From contig NZ_WRXO01000001.1 of NCBI RefSeq assembly GCF_009758125.1, positions 1,240,001-1,304,000 of the forward strand: a stretch of 64,000 bases of DNA, read 5' to 3'. This document shows positions 45,015 through 54,751 of this stretch, piece by piece. Below the pieces are notes generated by a model. It saw only the letters and a program-made list of their open reading frames with translations. It had not been told where the DNA came from and searched no databases. The translations under genes and the position numbers were made by a program. This DNA comes from Chitinophaga oryziterrae (GTDB lineage: Bacteria; Bacteroidota; Bacteroidia; Chitinophagales; Chitinophagaceae). Numbering within the stretch: the first letter of the stretch is position 1; the number at the start of each line of letters is the position of its first letter.

Positions 45015-46009
45015 TGTGCCTTTGCAGTATCTGATGGTAAGGGCTGAGCTTTTGATTTTTTGCCAAACAGAGAGAAGTGCACGTAGCGTTTAGGATTTAC
45101 GCGAAGGTCTTCCAGCAGTTTATTCAGGTTGCCCAGTGAATATTGCAGGTTGTTATATGCCTTTTTGTCGTTCATTAATAATCCCAGTGAACCGTCTGTG
45201 CTGTTCAGCTTTCCTATCGTTTCATTGAGACGTGTAGCCATTTGCTGCAGCTCAAGGAGTGTTTTATCCAGTTGCCCGTTGGCCAGGGCAGAAGTGGTTT
45301 TTTCTGCGTTGGCCAGGATGCCGGTTATCTTTTCATTATTATTCTTCAGATTACCGGAAAAGGATTCCAGGTTACTCATGGTAGCCGATACGCTGCCTGT
45401 TTTTGGGTCCAGCATCCTGTTGAGGGAAGCGGATGTTTTGCTAAAGTTAGCCATGGTAGCATTCAGGCTGGCAATAGCTTCACGCAGGTTGCCTTTGGTG
45501 TTGGGATCGAAAATGGAGTTGACGGTCATCAGGACGGAGTCCACAGATCCTAATGTAACTTCCAGTTTACTTACCAGAGGGTTTAGCTGTTCTTTGAGGG
45601 CATCTGTAATAGATCCATCTACAGCTGCATACACGGTATCTCCATCTTTCAGATAATCATTCGCGTTACCAAAATCGATCTGAACGGTTTTGGTACCTAA
45701 TAAATCGCCTGTAATACGGGCTACGGAGTTACGGGGGATATCTATTTTCTTGGTGATCCTAAGAGTAACAAGTATTTTGCCTGCGCTCTTATTCATCACA
45801 TCCAGATTAGCTACATTCCCTACTACCAGGCCATTCACCTGTACGCCGTTGGAAGGTTGTAGTCCGTTTACTTGTGTATATACTGCGTAAATAGTCTTAC
45901 CGGTTGAAAAAAGGCTCTTCCCCTTTAAAAGATTAAAACCCAAAAAAAGCAATGCGATAGATACCGCTGTAAGAATGCCTACTTTGGTTTCATTAGATAC
46001 TTTAAGCAT
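45011..46009 (-). CDS. MlaD/MCE family lipid-transport protein
   Basis: 332 residues with an N-terminal membrane anchor (about 10-28), an MCE domain (about 38-120, including YAVYTQVNGLQPSNGVQVNG), and a long helical/coiled part (about 150-310). MCE proteins form hexameric rings that shuttle phospholipids between membranes. No MlaE/MlaF genes are next to it, so its ABC partner is elsewhere. Confidence 0.88.
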   Translation of the reverse strand: MLKVSNETKVGILTAVSIALLFLGFNLLKGKSLFSTGKTIYAVYTQVNGLQPSNGVQVNGLVVGNVANLDVMNKSAGKILVTLRITKKIDIPRNSVARITGDLLGTKTVQIDFGNANDYLKDGDTVYAAVDGSITDALKEQLNPLVSKLEVTLGSVDSVLMTVNSIFDPNTKGNLREAIASLNATMANFSKTSASLNRMLDPKTGSVSATMSNLESFSGNLKNNNEKITGILANAEKTTSALANGQLDKTLLELQQMATRLNETIGKLNSTDGSLGLLMNDKKAYNNLQYSLGNLNKLLEDLRVNPKRYVHFSLFGKKSKAQPLPSDTAKAQ

Positions 46010-46201
46010 GAGAATACGTTATACGTTCTTGCAAAAATAAACAAAAAAGGATGCAGGCAATCAATTGCCTGTTTGAATTACAAATAGTCAAATCCGATAC
46101 CGGGTTTTTGATTCCTGGTAATTACGGGACAATATATGAGTAAAAAAGGGATTTTTCTGGGGATAGGGGTTATAATCTGTGGGGTGGTGTATAGCTAAAT
46201 G

Positions 46202-47584
46202 TTATCTGCTTGCCAGTCGGTTGTTATTTTTTAATGGTAAAAGGAAGGCGTTCCAGAAGCCAAGCTGCTTTGCTCTACGCAAAGCAGTATTGGCTTCCGG
46301 TTCGGATCTGAAACTTCCCCAGATATACTTATTCAGCCGTTTATGATTAATCGTTATTTGCTCCTGCCTGATATTTCCTGCCAGCTTATTAAAGATAGAA
46401 GAGCCGGAATGGTACTTCTTATCTGTGATCATCAACTGGATATCATATGCAAAGGAAGGCTTGACGACCACTTTTTTTGCAGCGATCGCTTTTGAAGGTG
46501 TTTTTGATGGTTTCTCTCTGGAAGCCAGCTGTTTATCTTTTTCTTTGGTCGCCTTTTTAGCGATCAGTTTTGTAGTGGCAGTTTTGCTTTTGGAAGCTAT
46601 AACCGGTTGACGGCCAGCGCCTTTTTTATAACTGATGGGGGTAGGCTGCATGGTAGCCGGTTCAGTTGATTCCGGGTTACTGTAGCGGCCCAGTTCATCT
46701 TTATAGCGTTGGATGGCCTTATATATACAGGTGGCAGCTTCCTGCTGCCCGTCTTCCGAGTTCAGGTATTTTTCTTCTTCAGGGTTGCTGATGAAGCCTA
46801 ATTCTACCAGTACGCTGGGCATGGCGGTTGCCTGCAATACCCAGATCCCTTTTTCATCACGTTGTCTTGCACCACGGCTGATCCTTCCTACGTGGGTGAA
46901 CTCGTCTTCTATCAGGGTAGAGAGGCGGAGGCTCTGGTCGAAGTAGGTGTTGCGTAATGTATTTAGTAAGATAAATGTTTCAGGATCAGACATATCCATC
47001 ACAGTGTTAGCACCTTCTGCATTATCCAGCAGGATTACGGGGCTTTCCCTGAGGGATTCTGTTTTAGCGGTGTTTTTACCGGTAGCCCATACATACGTTT
47101 CCGTACCTTCCGCGGTACTGGGGGAGGTGGTATATATAGGTTTCTTGGTGGCTACCTTGCGTTTCCCTTTCCTCACCATGACGGTTTTGTAGCCGCTGAT
47201 GTGGTGGGAAGGGCCGGCAGAGTTACAGTGAATAGATATGAAGAGGTCTCCTTTTTCCCTGTTGGCGATGATGGCTCTTTCGTTGAGATCAGCTTTAAGG
47301 GTGGATGCGAGGGCATTGCTCGTTTTACGGGTATATACCACACGTACATCCTTCATATTGTTTTCAATCAGTTTACCCAGTTTCAGGGCTACATCCAGCA
47401 CAATACCTTCTTCCGTAGAAAATTTACCGTGAGCGCCCGGGGTTTGGGCACTATGTCCCGGGTCTATGATGATTGTCCTGATAGGGGGATTCCTTTTGGT
47501 GCCACCGGGGGCTTCTTTGGCATAAATGAAAAAAAGTCCTAGCAAAGTGCTACATCCTAAGATCCAAAATCGGTTCCAGCGCAT
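46202..47584 (-). CDS. N-acetylmuramoyl-L-alanine amidase with C-terminal SPOR-like domain
   Basis: 460 residues: signal/anchor (about 1-22), an Amidase_3 domain (about 32-290) with zinc ligands in IIIDPGHSAQTPGAHG (His), the Glu of FSTEEGIVLDV, FISIHCNSAG (His) and the catalytic-region Glu in VLVELGFISNPEEE, then a Lys/Ala-rich linker and a SPOR-like end (about 380-460). It cleaves the lactyl-peptide bond of peptidoglycan, usually for daughter-cell separation. Divergent from lptD. Confidence 0.88.
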   Translation of the reverse strand: MRWNRFWILGCSTLLGLFFIYAKEAPGGTKRNPPIRTIIIDPGHSAQTPGAHGKFSTEEGIVLDVALKLGKLIENNMKDVRVVYTRKTSNALASTLKADLNERAIIANREKGDLFISIHCNSAGPSHHISGYKTVMVRKGKRKVATKKPIYTTSPSTAEGTETYVWATGKNTAKTESLRESPVILLDNAEGANTVMDMSDPETFILLNTLRNTYFDQSLRLSTLIEDEFTHVGRISRGARQRDEKGIWVLQATAMPSVLVELGFISNPEEEKYLNSEDGQQEAATCIYKAIQRYKDELGRYSNPESTEPATMQPTPISYKKGAGRQPVIASKSKTATTKLIAKKATKEKDKQLASREKPSKTPSKAIAAKKVVVKPSFAYDIQLMITDKKYHSGSSIFNKLAGNIRQEQITINHKRLNKYIWGSFRSEPEANTALRRAKQLGFWNAFLLPLKNNNRLASR

Positions 47585-47755
47585 GACTCAATTTTTATTT
47601 TAATATAATGGGCGTTAGTTAGTAATATTTATAAACGACGAATCCCGCTCCTTTATTCCATCTGATCCGTCATAGTTAATCGTTATTCCGTCGGTACATA
47701 AGATGTTAAATATCCTTTTCGTTTTACGATTGATAATAATTTGTATAAAATCTTG

Positions 47756-47763
47756 TAGGTTTG
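47756..47763 (+). promoter_or_regulatory. -7 box of lptD
   Basis: TAGGTTTG matches TAnnTTTG, 16 bases before the lptD ATG. A TTTG at 47740-47743 is too close for normal -33 spacing. Confidence 0.4.
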
Positions 47764-47779
47764 TGCCCGCTATCAAGAC

Positions 47780-50533
47780 ATGCACCTGAATCACAAAAAT
47801 AATTATAAAAAGTTTTTGCGACCTATATACCTGCTATTTGCCGGTATATTAATTGTCGTTCCCTTTATTATAGATGCAGTAGCAACTCCCGCGCCACATC
47901 TTTCTGCCGACTTTAACAAAAGTTTCACAGATACCGTGCCGATTGTAAAAGATACGGCGTTGTTACGGAAAAAAGATGCAATATCTGTAAAAAAAGACAC
48001 TTCCCTGCCTGTTCTCACAGATAGTACGGCAGTTGATAGCATGGATATGCCGAAATTGTCGAAGGATAGCCTTGATGCGCCTGTTACTTATAAAGCTAAG
48101 GATTCCATTGTACTGGTGGTGCCGGATAAACGTTTTTTCCTGTATGGTACGGCGAATACGAAGTATAAAAAGGTAGATCTTACTGCGGAAAGGATGAATT
48201 TTACCCAGAGTACGGGGATCATGGAAGCTACTACTGCGCTGGATACCAGCGGTAAACCCTATGGCCGGCCGCAACTGAATGACGGAGGGCAGAGTTTCGA
48301 TTCTGATACGTTACGTTATAATTTTAATACGCAAAGAGCTAAGATATATAATACCCGGTCTCAATATGGAGAAGGGTTTGTGGCCAGTCAGCAGACAAAG
48401 CGGCAGCCCGACAACAGTATTTTTGGTTTTAAGAACGGGTATACTACCTGTAACCTGGACACTCCTCACTTCCAGTTCCGCGCCAGGAAAATCAAGGTAA
48501 TCCCTGATAAACTGGTGATTTCTGGTCCTGCTAATTTAGAGATAGAAGGGGTGCCAACGCCTTTATTCATTCCATTTGCCATCTTTCCTATTACACAGGG
48601 ACAACGTTCCGGGATGCTGATGCCGGGTTATGTGGTGAATGCGCAGAAGGGGATGGGGCTTGAAAACGGTGGTTATTATGTAGGGCTGGGAGATAATTTT
48701 GATCTGACGATGCGGGGGGATATCTATTCTTATGGCAGCTGGTCGCTGACCGCAAGTCCTACCTACCGGAAGCGTTATCATTATAATGGTGGGATGACAC
48801 TAAGCTTTGCGAATACACGTTTTGGGGACCCTACAGTGAAGACAGAGTTTAGCCGCTCGCGTGACTTCCGTGTAACCTGGAACCATAGTATGGACAGCAA
48901 GGCGCGTCCTGGTGTGAACTTCGGAGCGAACGTGAACTTCGGAACATCGAGCTATAATACTTATAACGTCTATGATTATGCGACTCGTGTAAATAACAAT
49001 ATCGGATCATCTATCAGCTTTTCCAAGACCTGGCAGGGCAAGCCTTTCAACTTTACATCCAGCCTTACGCACTCTCAGAACCTGAGTACGCGTGATGTGT
49101 CTATATCATTCCCGTCAGCTACATTTAACGTAAACACTTTGTATCCTTTCCAGCCTAAGGAACTGGTGGGACCATCCAAGTGGTATTATAAGTTAGGTAT
49201 CGGATATTCTACTGTCCTGAATAACAGTGTTACTTTCAAGGATTCTGTGTTTGGGAAGTCTAAGATGTTTGATGCGTTGCAGTCGGGTATGAAGCATAAT
49301 GTTCCTATTTCATTCTCTATTCCGGTATTTAAGAATTTTACCCTTTCTCCGGGTATTAGTTATGCGGAATACTGGTATACGAAGAAAACGGTGCGTACCT
49401 GGAATGCGAATAAACGTGTGAGCATTGATTCATTAGGTGGTATTGACACGACTTACTCTTCCGGATTCTTTGCGGCGAGGCAGGCGAGTGCGAGTCTTTC
49501 CTTATCAACGGCGTTGTACGGGATGTACCAGTTCAGTAAGACGTCGAAGATCAGGGCGATCCGTCACGTGATGCGTCCTACGATCAGTGCCAGTTTCCAG
49601 CCGGACCTTGCTAAGAATGCTTATTATTATTTGCGCTATAACAAGACAGGGGATAGTTTACGACAGTCGTACTTTACCAGTTCATCAGTGGGTGTACCCT
49701 CTGAAGGGCGGGCGGGGTCGATTTCCTTTGGGTTAGATAACAATCTGGAAATGAAGGTGTTCTCGAAGAAGGATACCTCGGCGAATCATGAGAAGAAGAT
49801 TAAGTTGCTGGACGGGTTTGGGATCAACACGTCTTATAATATGCTGGCGGACAGTTTCAGGCTGTCTACATTTAGTATATATGCCCGTACGAACCTGTTT
49901 GATAAGATTAATGTAACGGCGAGTGGTTCTATAGATCCTTACCAGGTGAATGCCCGTGGCCGAAGACTGGATGCATATGTCTGGCAGGCGGGGAAGCTGA
50001 GTCTGGGACGTTTGACGAATGCGAATATCTCGATGAGTACCTCATTCCAGTCGTCCGACAAAAAGAGCAAGGACAAAGAGAAGGAGATCAATAACATAGA
50101 GAACGAGCAGAGTACAGATGCGGCATTCCAGGCACAGCAAAGACAGCTGGCGGCAGTTCGGAAGAATCCCGGGGAGTATGTGGATTTTGATATTCCGTGG
50201 AAGGTGGACCTTTCTTATAGCTTATCCTACAGTAAACAGATCATTCCTGACTCCGGCGGGGTAGTGGTCAGTTTTAACCAGTACCTGAGTTTTAATGGTG
50301 ATTTCAGTTTAACGCCGAAGTGGAAGGTGGGTGTGAACAGTGGTATAGACTTTATCAATAAACAATTAGCTTATACAAACATCTATATATCGCGTGATTT
50401 GCATTGCTGGCAGATGTCTATCAACCTTATACCTATCGGAACTTACAGGCAGTTCAGTATTACGATCAGTCCTAAATCGGGTATTTTACGGGACCTGAGG
50501 ATTAACCGATCGCGAACGTTCTATGATTTGTAA
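47780..50533 (+). CDS. lptD: Putative LPS assembly outer-membrane protein LptD
   Basis: 917 residues: N-terminal hydrophobic segment (about 15-33), a Ser/Asp/Lys-rich stretch, a short OstA-like jellyroll (about 110-240; FFLYGTANTKYKKVDLTAERMNF), and a large beta-barrel to the C-terminus. The barrel inserts LPS into the outer leaflet. It is expected to work with an OstA/LptA periplasmic bridge, which is encoded nearby on the minus strand. Length fits Bacteroidota LptD. Confidence 0.85.
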   Translation: MHLNHKNNYKKFLRPIYLLFAGILIVVPFIIDAVATPAPHLSADFNKSFTDTVPIVKDTALLRKKDAISVKKDTSLPVLTDSTAVDSMDMPKLSKDSLDAPVTYKAKDSIVLVVPDKRFFLYGTANTKYKKVDLTAERMNFTQSTGIMEATTALDTSGKPYGRPQLNDGGQSFDSDTLRYNFNTQRAKIYNTRSQYGEGFVASQQTKRQPDNSIFGFKNGYTTCNLDTPHFQFRARKIKVIPDKLVISGPANLEIEGVPTPLFIPFAIFPITQGQRSGMLMPGYVVNAQKGMGLENGGYYVGLGDNFDLTMRGDIYSYGSWSLTASPTYRKRYHYNGGMTLSFANTRFGDPTVKTEFSRSRDFRVTWNHSMDSKARPGVNFGANVNFGTSSYNTYNVYDYATRVNNNIGSSISFSKTWQGKPFNFTSSLTHSQNLSTRDVSISFPSATFNVNTLYPFQPKELVGPSKWYYKLGIGYSTVLNNSVTFKDSVFGKSKMFDALQSGMKHNVPISFSIPVFKNFTLSPGISYAEYWYTKKTVRTWNANKRVSIDSLGGIDTTYSSGFFAARQASASLSLSTALYGMYQFSKTSKIRAIRHVMRPTISASFQPDLAKNAYYYLRYNKTGDSLRQSYFTSSSVGVPSEGRAGSISFGLDNNLEMKVFSKKDTSANHEKKIKLLDGFGINTSYNMLADSFRLSTFSIYARTNLFDKINVTASGSIDPYQVNARGRRLDAYVWQAGKLSLGRLTNANISMSTSFQSSDKKSKDKEKEINNIENEQSTDAAFQAQQRQLAAVRKNPGEYVDFDIPWKVDLSYSLSYSKQIIPDSGGVVVSFNQYLSFNGDFSLTPKWKVGVNSGIDFINKQLAYTNIYISRDLHCWQMSINLIPIGTYRQFSITISPKSGILRDLRINRSRTFYDL

Positions 50534-50543
50534 CGTAAGAAAA

Positions 50544-50577
50544 AAGCCGTTCTGTTTTAAACAGAGCGGCTTTTTTC
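50544..50577. terminator. Bidirectional terminator shared by lptD and plsC
   Basis: AAGCCGTTCTGT (50544-50555) pairs with ACAGAGCGGCTT (50561-50572). A-run on the left and T-run on the right fit both directions. The hairpin contains the plsC stop and its last codons. Confidence 0.88.
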
Positions 50578-51285
50578 TATATACTCCCACATTGTTTTGA
50601 ATACATGTTCTTTTAGCGCAGGGATATCATCCTGTGTCATTCCTGCGGTTTCTACCGGCGGCAGGAAATGAACGTCTATCCGGTGTGGCCGTGCGCCGAA
50701 GGACTTACCTGCAGACAGTATCTTGCGGGTATTGAATAATACAGTAGGCATGATGGGCTTTTGGGTCTCTATGGCTAATATAAATGCCCCATCATAAAAC
50801 GATTTCAGCGGATCATCTGTTTTATTGCGGGTACCTTCCGGGTAGAGTAACATATGTACTCCCATGTTCAGCACCTCTTTCATCTCTGTAAAACTCCTTT
50901 TACGGCTCTCAGGATCATCTCTGTTCACCAATACGCTGCCTACCTTATACATGATACTCCAGACAGGTATACGCGCTAATTCCTGCTTTGCAAGGCTTTT
51001 GCTGGCACCTGGGATGGCGTAGGTAGTTGCCGGGATGTCTACGTATGAGTTATGATTGCATACAATGATATAAGGCTGTCCTTTTTTGAAATATTGCCGT
51101 CCTTTTGTATGGACAGGGCAGAATACCAATGGCATGTATACATGCATCCAGGCACGGCCCAGCCACATAAAACAGCGGATGTTAAGCGGGGCGGGCAGCA
51201 GGGAGACCAGCCACATAGGTATTAACATGATCAGCATGGAGCTGACGAAGAGTATCAGTGCGTATACTGCATATATTTTTCTCAT
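50557..51285 (-). CDS. plsC: Lysophospholipid (1-acyl-glycerol-3-phosphate) acyltransferase
   Basis: 242 residues with N-terminal membrane helices and the PlsC motifs HX4D (H78-D83 in [10 protein letters not shown]) and [10 protein letters not shown] (Glu150). It adds the second acyl chain in phosphatidic acid synthesis at the inner membrane. It overlaps the upstream ung gene by four bases (ATGA), so the two are coupled; its own stop codon lies inside the terminator hairpin. Confidence 0.92.
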   Translation of the reverse strand: MRKIYAVYALILFVSSMLIMLIPMWLVSLLPAPLNIRCFMWLGRAWMHVYMPLVFCPVHTKGRQYFKKGQPYIIVCNHNSYVDIPATTYAIPGASKSLAKQELARIPVWSIMYKVGSVLVNRDDPESRKRSFTEMKEVLNMGVHMLLYPEGTRNKTDDPLKSFYDGAFILAIETQKPIMPTVLFNTRKILSAGKSFGARPHRIDVHFLPPVETAGMTQDDIPALKEHVFKTMWEYIEKSRSV

Positions 51286-51953
51286 AATCTCCAGTCTACG
51301 GGTTCTATTCCTGCTTTGGCGAGTAATGCATTAGCTTTTGAGAAGTGTTTGCAGCCGAAGAAGCCTTTATCTGCGCTGAAGGGGGAGGGGTGAGCTGCTT
51401 TGAGGATATGATGTTTGGTAGCATCTATCAGTATCTGTTTATCCTGGGCAAACCGTCCCCAGAGCATGAATACGACATCCTTTTTAGTATCCGAGATCTT
51501 TTTTATAACAGCATCAGTAAAGTTTTCCCAGCCTATTTTGCTGTGGGAAGCTGGTTCGTTGGCTCTTACGGTCAGAATAGCGTTTAATAACAGTACGCCA
51601 TGTTCAGCCCATTTGGTCAGATTGCCGCTTTGCGGGATGGGCATCCCGATATCATCGCGTAATTCTTTGAATATATTTACCAGCGAAGGAGGAGGTTTTA
51701 CGCCATCCTGAACGGAAAAGCAGAGGCCGTGGGCTTGTCCGGGGCCATGATAAGGGTCTTGCCCTAAGATCACTACTTTTACATTATCGAAGGGCGTTTT
51801 ATCGAAAGCATTGAATATCAGGTTGCCGGGCGGGTAGATAATATGATTGAGCGCTTTTTCGTGTTTTAGAAACATTGCGATCTGATCAAAGTAAGATTTG
51901 TGGAATTCATCTTTAAGGGCTTCTTTCCAACTAGCTTCGATTTTTACGTCCAT
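51282..51953 (-). CDS. ung: Uracil-DNA glycosylase
   Basis: 223 residues of family 1 UDG. The water-activating loop [13 protein letters not shown] carries the catalytic Asp66, and the DNA-intercalating loop reads [13 protein letters not shown] near the C-terminus. It removes uracil from DNA. It lies upstream of and overlaps plsC, and 98 bases from the tRNA that has been used as an integration site. Confidence 0.97.
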   Translation of the reverse strand: MDVKIEASWKEALKDEFHKSYFDQIAMFLKHEKALNHIIYPPGNLIFNAFDKTPFDNVKVVILGQDPYHGPGQAHGLCFSVQDGVKPPPSLVNIFKELRDDIGMPIPQSGNLTKWAEHGVLLLNAILTVRANEPASHSKIGWENFTDAVIKKISDTKKDVVFMLWGRFAQDKQILIDATKHHILKAAHPSPFSADKGFFGCKHFSKANALLAKAGIEPVDWRL

Positions 51954-51967
51954 AAAAGTCTTTAATT

Positions 51968-53635
51968 TTAAGAATGGCTGAAATTTTGAATTATTTTACA
52001 TAGATTTGCACTCCCAAATAAAACGATAAATATACGGGAAATTTGGGAATCGGACCGGTAGCTCAGCTGGATAGAGCAGCTGCCTTCTAAGCAGCAGGTC
52101 ATTGGTTCGAATCCAATCCGGTTCACGAAAGTGGACAAATCGAAATTAGTTTCGGTTTGTCCATTTTTATTTTGGGCGAATCCCTTGTCCAGACTGTATA
52201 TTAGCTTAACGGCTTCGTTGATTTGGGTGGTTCGATAATTGAATCCGTCAAAAGTGAGTTTTTCGGGAAATATCGAACCAATAATGTGCCGCTTCTTCTT
52301 TACATCACTGTCAAGATACAGTTGTTCAAGCCTGACTAAAGATGTTATTGCCTTGTCAAGCAAGGCTTCTATATTAGTGGTTGTTCTGGAAAGTTCTATT
52401 AGACCGGCTTCGAGTTGGGTAATTCTTTTCTCACAATCAGCTTTGATTTCCTTATAATCGGCAGCGCTAATATCCTCCCTTAACAATAATTTTCTTGCTT
52501 TTACAATATCAGCCTGTGCTTCATTTAGCTGATCCGTAATTTGTCTGACTTCACCATGATGCCCTTTTGCATGTACTTTATAGGCGGAATTAATTACGTA
52601 TTTATAAGATTCTGCCATGCCGGGGTTGGGTATAAATTTGCGTAGTTCCTTTGAAAAAAGGTCATTAGCCTGTTCTGCTTTAAATCTTGCACCACAGGAG
52701 GAAATGCAGTGATAATAATAATACTGGCCATTTCTACCACGAGAAGCACTGCCCGTTAATAGTTTACCACATCTGGGGCAAAGTAAATAGCCACGCAGTT
52801 GCATTATTTCCTGTGAACCAACTTTTGTGCGGTAATCCTTCTTTTTGCCATCCAATATATCCTGCACTTCATAAAATAGTGCTTCCGATATAATAGGTTC
52901 ATGCAGACCCTGTACCTGCTTACTTTCTTCATCTTTAAAAGCAGATAGGTATATTTTACCACAATAGACCGGGTTTCTCAATAATTTCCAGAAATTAGCC
53001 TTGCAGCAACGAATGCCTTTTAAACAGGCCTCCTTATATAATTGCTCTACCTGATACTGGCCGGTTGCCAACATATCAAATACCCATTTCATAATACTGG
53101 CAGAAGGTTCCTCAGGGGCTATATACTTTCTGAAATCTTCTGTTATCTTATTGACATATCCTACAGGAGCTGGCCCCATCCACCGCCCTTCCTTTTTTGC
53201 CCTGCGCATGCCGTATCTTACATTAAGTGCCCTACGATCATTTTCGACTTCCGGCGTTGCCAAATAGACCGCAAGCATTATTTTGCTTTCCGGGACTGTC
53301 ATATCCAATGGCTGTTCTATGGCCTGTGGTTCTACTCCCTGCTTACGAAGAATATTAATCATTTGGTAAGCATCTCCTGCGTTACGGCTAAACCTATCCC
53401 ATTTGGTAAACAGGATTACATCAATCTGCCCTTTCCGTTTCTTTAGGTCTAAAAGCTCAGTGCTCCATCCCGGCCGGTCAAACGTCTTCGCTGAATAATC
53501 CTCAAATATTACTTTCCGGACAGTAATTCCATTGTTAAGGCAATATTTCTGCAAACGTTCCTCCTGATCTCTCTGGGAGAAACCTTTGTCAGCCTGTTCG
53601 TCAGTACTGACGCGTATATATAAGTCTGCTTTCAT
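51968..53635 (-). CDS. Large serine recombinase (integrase), C-terminus running through tRNA-Arg
   Basis: 555 residues. Resolvase catalytic domain at about 1-150 with nucleophile Ser10 (YIRVSTDEQ), recombinase domain at about 155-265, zinc ribbon with Cys286, 289, 310 and 314, and a coiled coil at about 365-420. It should integrate and excise the element at tRNA-Arg. Residues 504-528 are the antisense translation of the tRNA, and the last ~27 come from chromosomal sequence left of it. The protein end therefore depends on the insertion site, and the free circular form would encode a different tail. The start overlaps the stop of a 46-codon gene. Confidence 0.92.
   Translation of the reverse strand: MKADLYIRVSTDEQADKGFSQRDQEERLQKYCLNNGITVRKVIFEDYSAKTFDRPGWSTELLDLKKRKGQIDVILFTKWDRFSRNAGDAYQMINILRKQGVEPQAIEQPLDMTVPESKIMLAVYLATPEVENDRRALNVRYGMRRAKKEGRWMGPAPVGYVNKITEDFRKYIAPEEPSASIMKWVFDMLATGQYQVEQLYKEACLKGIRCCKANFWKLLRNPVYCGKIYLSAFKDEESKQVQGLHEPIISEALFYEVQDILDGKKKDYRTKVGSQEIMQLRGYLLCPRCGKLLTGSASRGRNGQYYYYHCISSCGARFKAEQANDLFSKELRKFIPNPGMAESYKYVINSAYKVHAKGHHGEVRQITDQLNEAQADIVKARKLLLREDISAADYKEIKADCEKRITQLEAGLIELSRTTTNIEALLDKAITSLVRLEQLYLDSDVKKKRHIIGSIFPEKLTFDGFNYRTTQINEAVKLIYSLDKGFAQNKNGQTETNFDLSTFVNRIGFEPMTCCLEGSCSIQLSYRSDSQISRIFIVLFGSANLCKIIQNFSHS
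52052..52125 (+). tRNA. tRNA-Arg (anticodon UCU)
   Basis: 74 bases folding as a cloverleaf: acceptor stem GGACCGG/CCGGTTC with one G-U, D arm GCTC..GAGC, anticodon stem GCTGC/GCAGC with loop CTTCTAA (anticodon TCT, reads AGA), and T arm ATTGG-TTCGAAT-CCAAT. The discriminator base is A125; CCA is not encoded. The 3' end is the likely attachment site of the mobile element to the right. Confidence 0.96.
52104..52135 (+). other. Probable left attachment junction (attL)
   Basis: The chromosome/element boundary should lie in or next to the 3' end of tRNA-Arg, because core genes lie to the left and the recombinase gene starts to the right. The exact crossover cannot be fixed: the matching repeat (attR) is not in the window. 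Confidence 0.45.
52132..52173 (+). terminator. Stem-loop just 3' of tRNA-Arg, inside the recombinase gene
   Basis: A 14-base stem with one G-U (52132-52145 with 52150-52163) and loop TTAG is followed by TTTTTATTTT on the plus strand. It is oriented to terminate the tRNA transcript, yet lies antisense within the recombinase coding region. Confidence 0.7.
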
Positions 53636-53772
53636 TTTCCTAAATATGTGTTTAAAGCAATTTGAGCTAACTTGTACATAAATTCCAAAATCAATTTAGC
53701 TTCTTCAATAGTTACATGCGTACCATGCCCCTTTAGTATTTCAACTATTTTCTCGGGCTGAATGTTTTCCAT
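53632..53772 (-). CDS. 46-residue protein coupled to the recombinase
   Basis: A short gene with a strong GGAGG ribosome binding site six bases before the ATG. Its stop overlaps the recombinase ATG (ATGA), so translation is coupled. The sequence is Glu/Lys-rich with the pattern VEILKGHGTHVTIEEAKLIL, suggesting two helices around a turn. In-frame GTG codons upstream could extend it by up to nine residues. Small proteins of this type occur upstream of recombinases in Bacteroidota elements; a DNA-binding or directionality role is possible but unproven. Confidence 0.75.
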   Translation of the reverse strand: MENIQPEKIVEILKGHGTHVTIEEAKLILEFMYKLAQIALNTYLGK

Positions 53773-54026
53773 CTGCACCTCCACTTTTATCAACTTCACA
53801 AAATCTCTCTGTGCAAGAGAATATACCCTCCAATGCTAATATAGTAAATTTGTTAGGTTAATTTATATTTTACCAAAACTTTTTATTAATTTGGAGTGTT
53901 TATTTTGAAAGCCTTACCCAAATTGGTCAGCTTTAGCATACTTTGGTATGATTTGTATACTGGGAATAAGGGTATATTAGATTCTGTTACACGTTTTGAT
54001 GCCATTACGTATAAAATGAGTAAAAA

Positions 54027-54743
54027 ATGGAAAAGACGTATAAGGTTAGCTATAAAACATATTTAAATGACCGGCTAAAACAGGTGTTTTTTCACGGTCA
54101 GCTTACGTATCCTTTATATGTACAGGTAACTTTTGACAGGAAAACAATTGTTTTTAAGAGTTACTATTTTGAATTGTTTTCCAAAGCCAGATATGTAATA
54201 TTCATGGATGGGAAAATGCATGGCCCTTCGCTGGAACAGATTATGGAGAAGGAAGAACTTTTGATTAATTACATTATTGATAAGCGACTGCCTGATTTTT
54301 CTTTAGACCAGTTTAAGCTGGACTATACTTTTTACAGCAAAGATTTGTGTGACGAAATGGAGCCGGGGTTCATAGATTACCTGTTTGTTTTCTTCCAGGA
54401 TAAGGGAATGCCTGCATTAGCTACTACTATACAACAAGGCAGTAAATTTCGCATCCTGTATGATGTGATACAGGATATGAAAAGGGCGTTTAATCGCCCT
54501 TTATATGATGAACTGGTAGATAACTCCTTTTACTATGCCCCGCCTTATCTGCCATTATATGGATTTATGCAACAAACCAAGAAATGGCCGATGTTAAGCC
54601 TCACGGTTATGGAATGGGAAGATATTAAGACGAAAGCTAAGTTTGCTGATTATATGCTGAATAATAACCCGGAAAAGGATGTGCAGGAAATCTATGATCA
54701 GGTAGAAAAGTGGCTGACACATATTAAAGATGTTGGTGAATAG
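54027..54743 (+). CDS. Conserved hypothetical protein of the element backbone
   Basis: 238 residues without a signal peptide. The N-terminal 60 residues are beta-rich and contain TYPLYVQVTFDRKTIVFKSY, reminiscent of the arm-type DNA-binding domain of tyrosine recombinases (an inference from pattern only). The rest is helical and charged. No catalytic motif is recognised. It lies 254 bases from the small gene and is divergent from it. Confidence 0.7.
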   Translation: MEKTYKVSYKTYLNDRLKQVFFHGQLTYPLYVQVTFDRKTIVFKSYYFELFSKARYVIFMDGKMHGPSLEQIMEKEELLINYIIDKRLPDFSLDQFKLDYTFYSKDLCDEMEPGFIDYLFVFFQDKGMPALATTIQQGSKFRILYDVIQDMKRAFNRPLYDELVDNSFYYAPPYLPLYGFMQQTKKWPMLSLTVMEWEDIKTKAKFADYMLNNNPEKDVQEIYDQVEKWLTHIKDVGE

Positions 54744-54751
54744 CCGTATCC

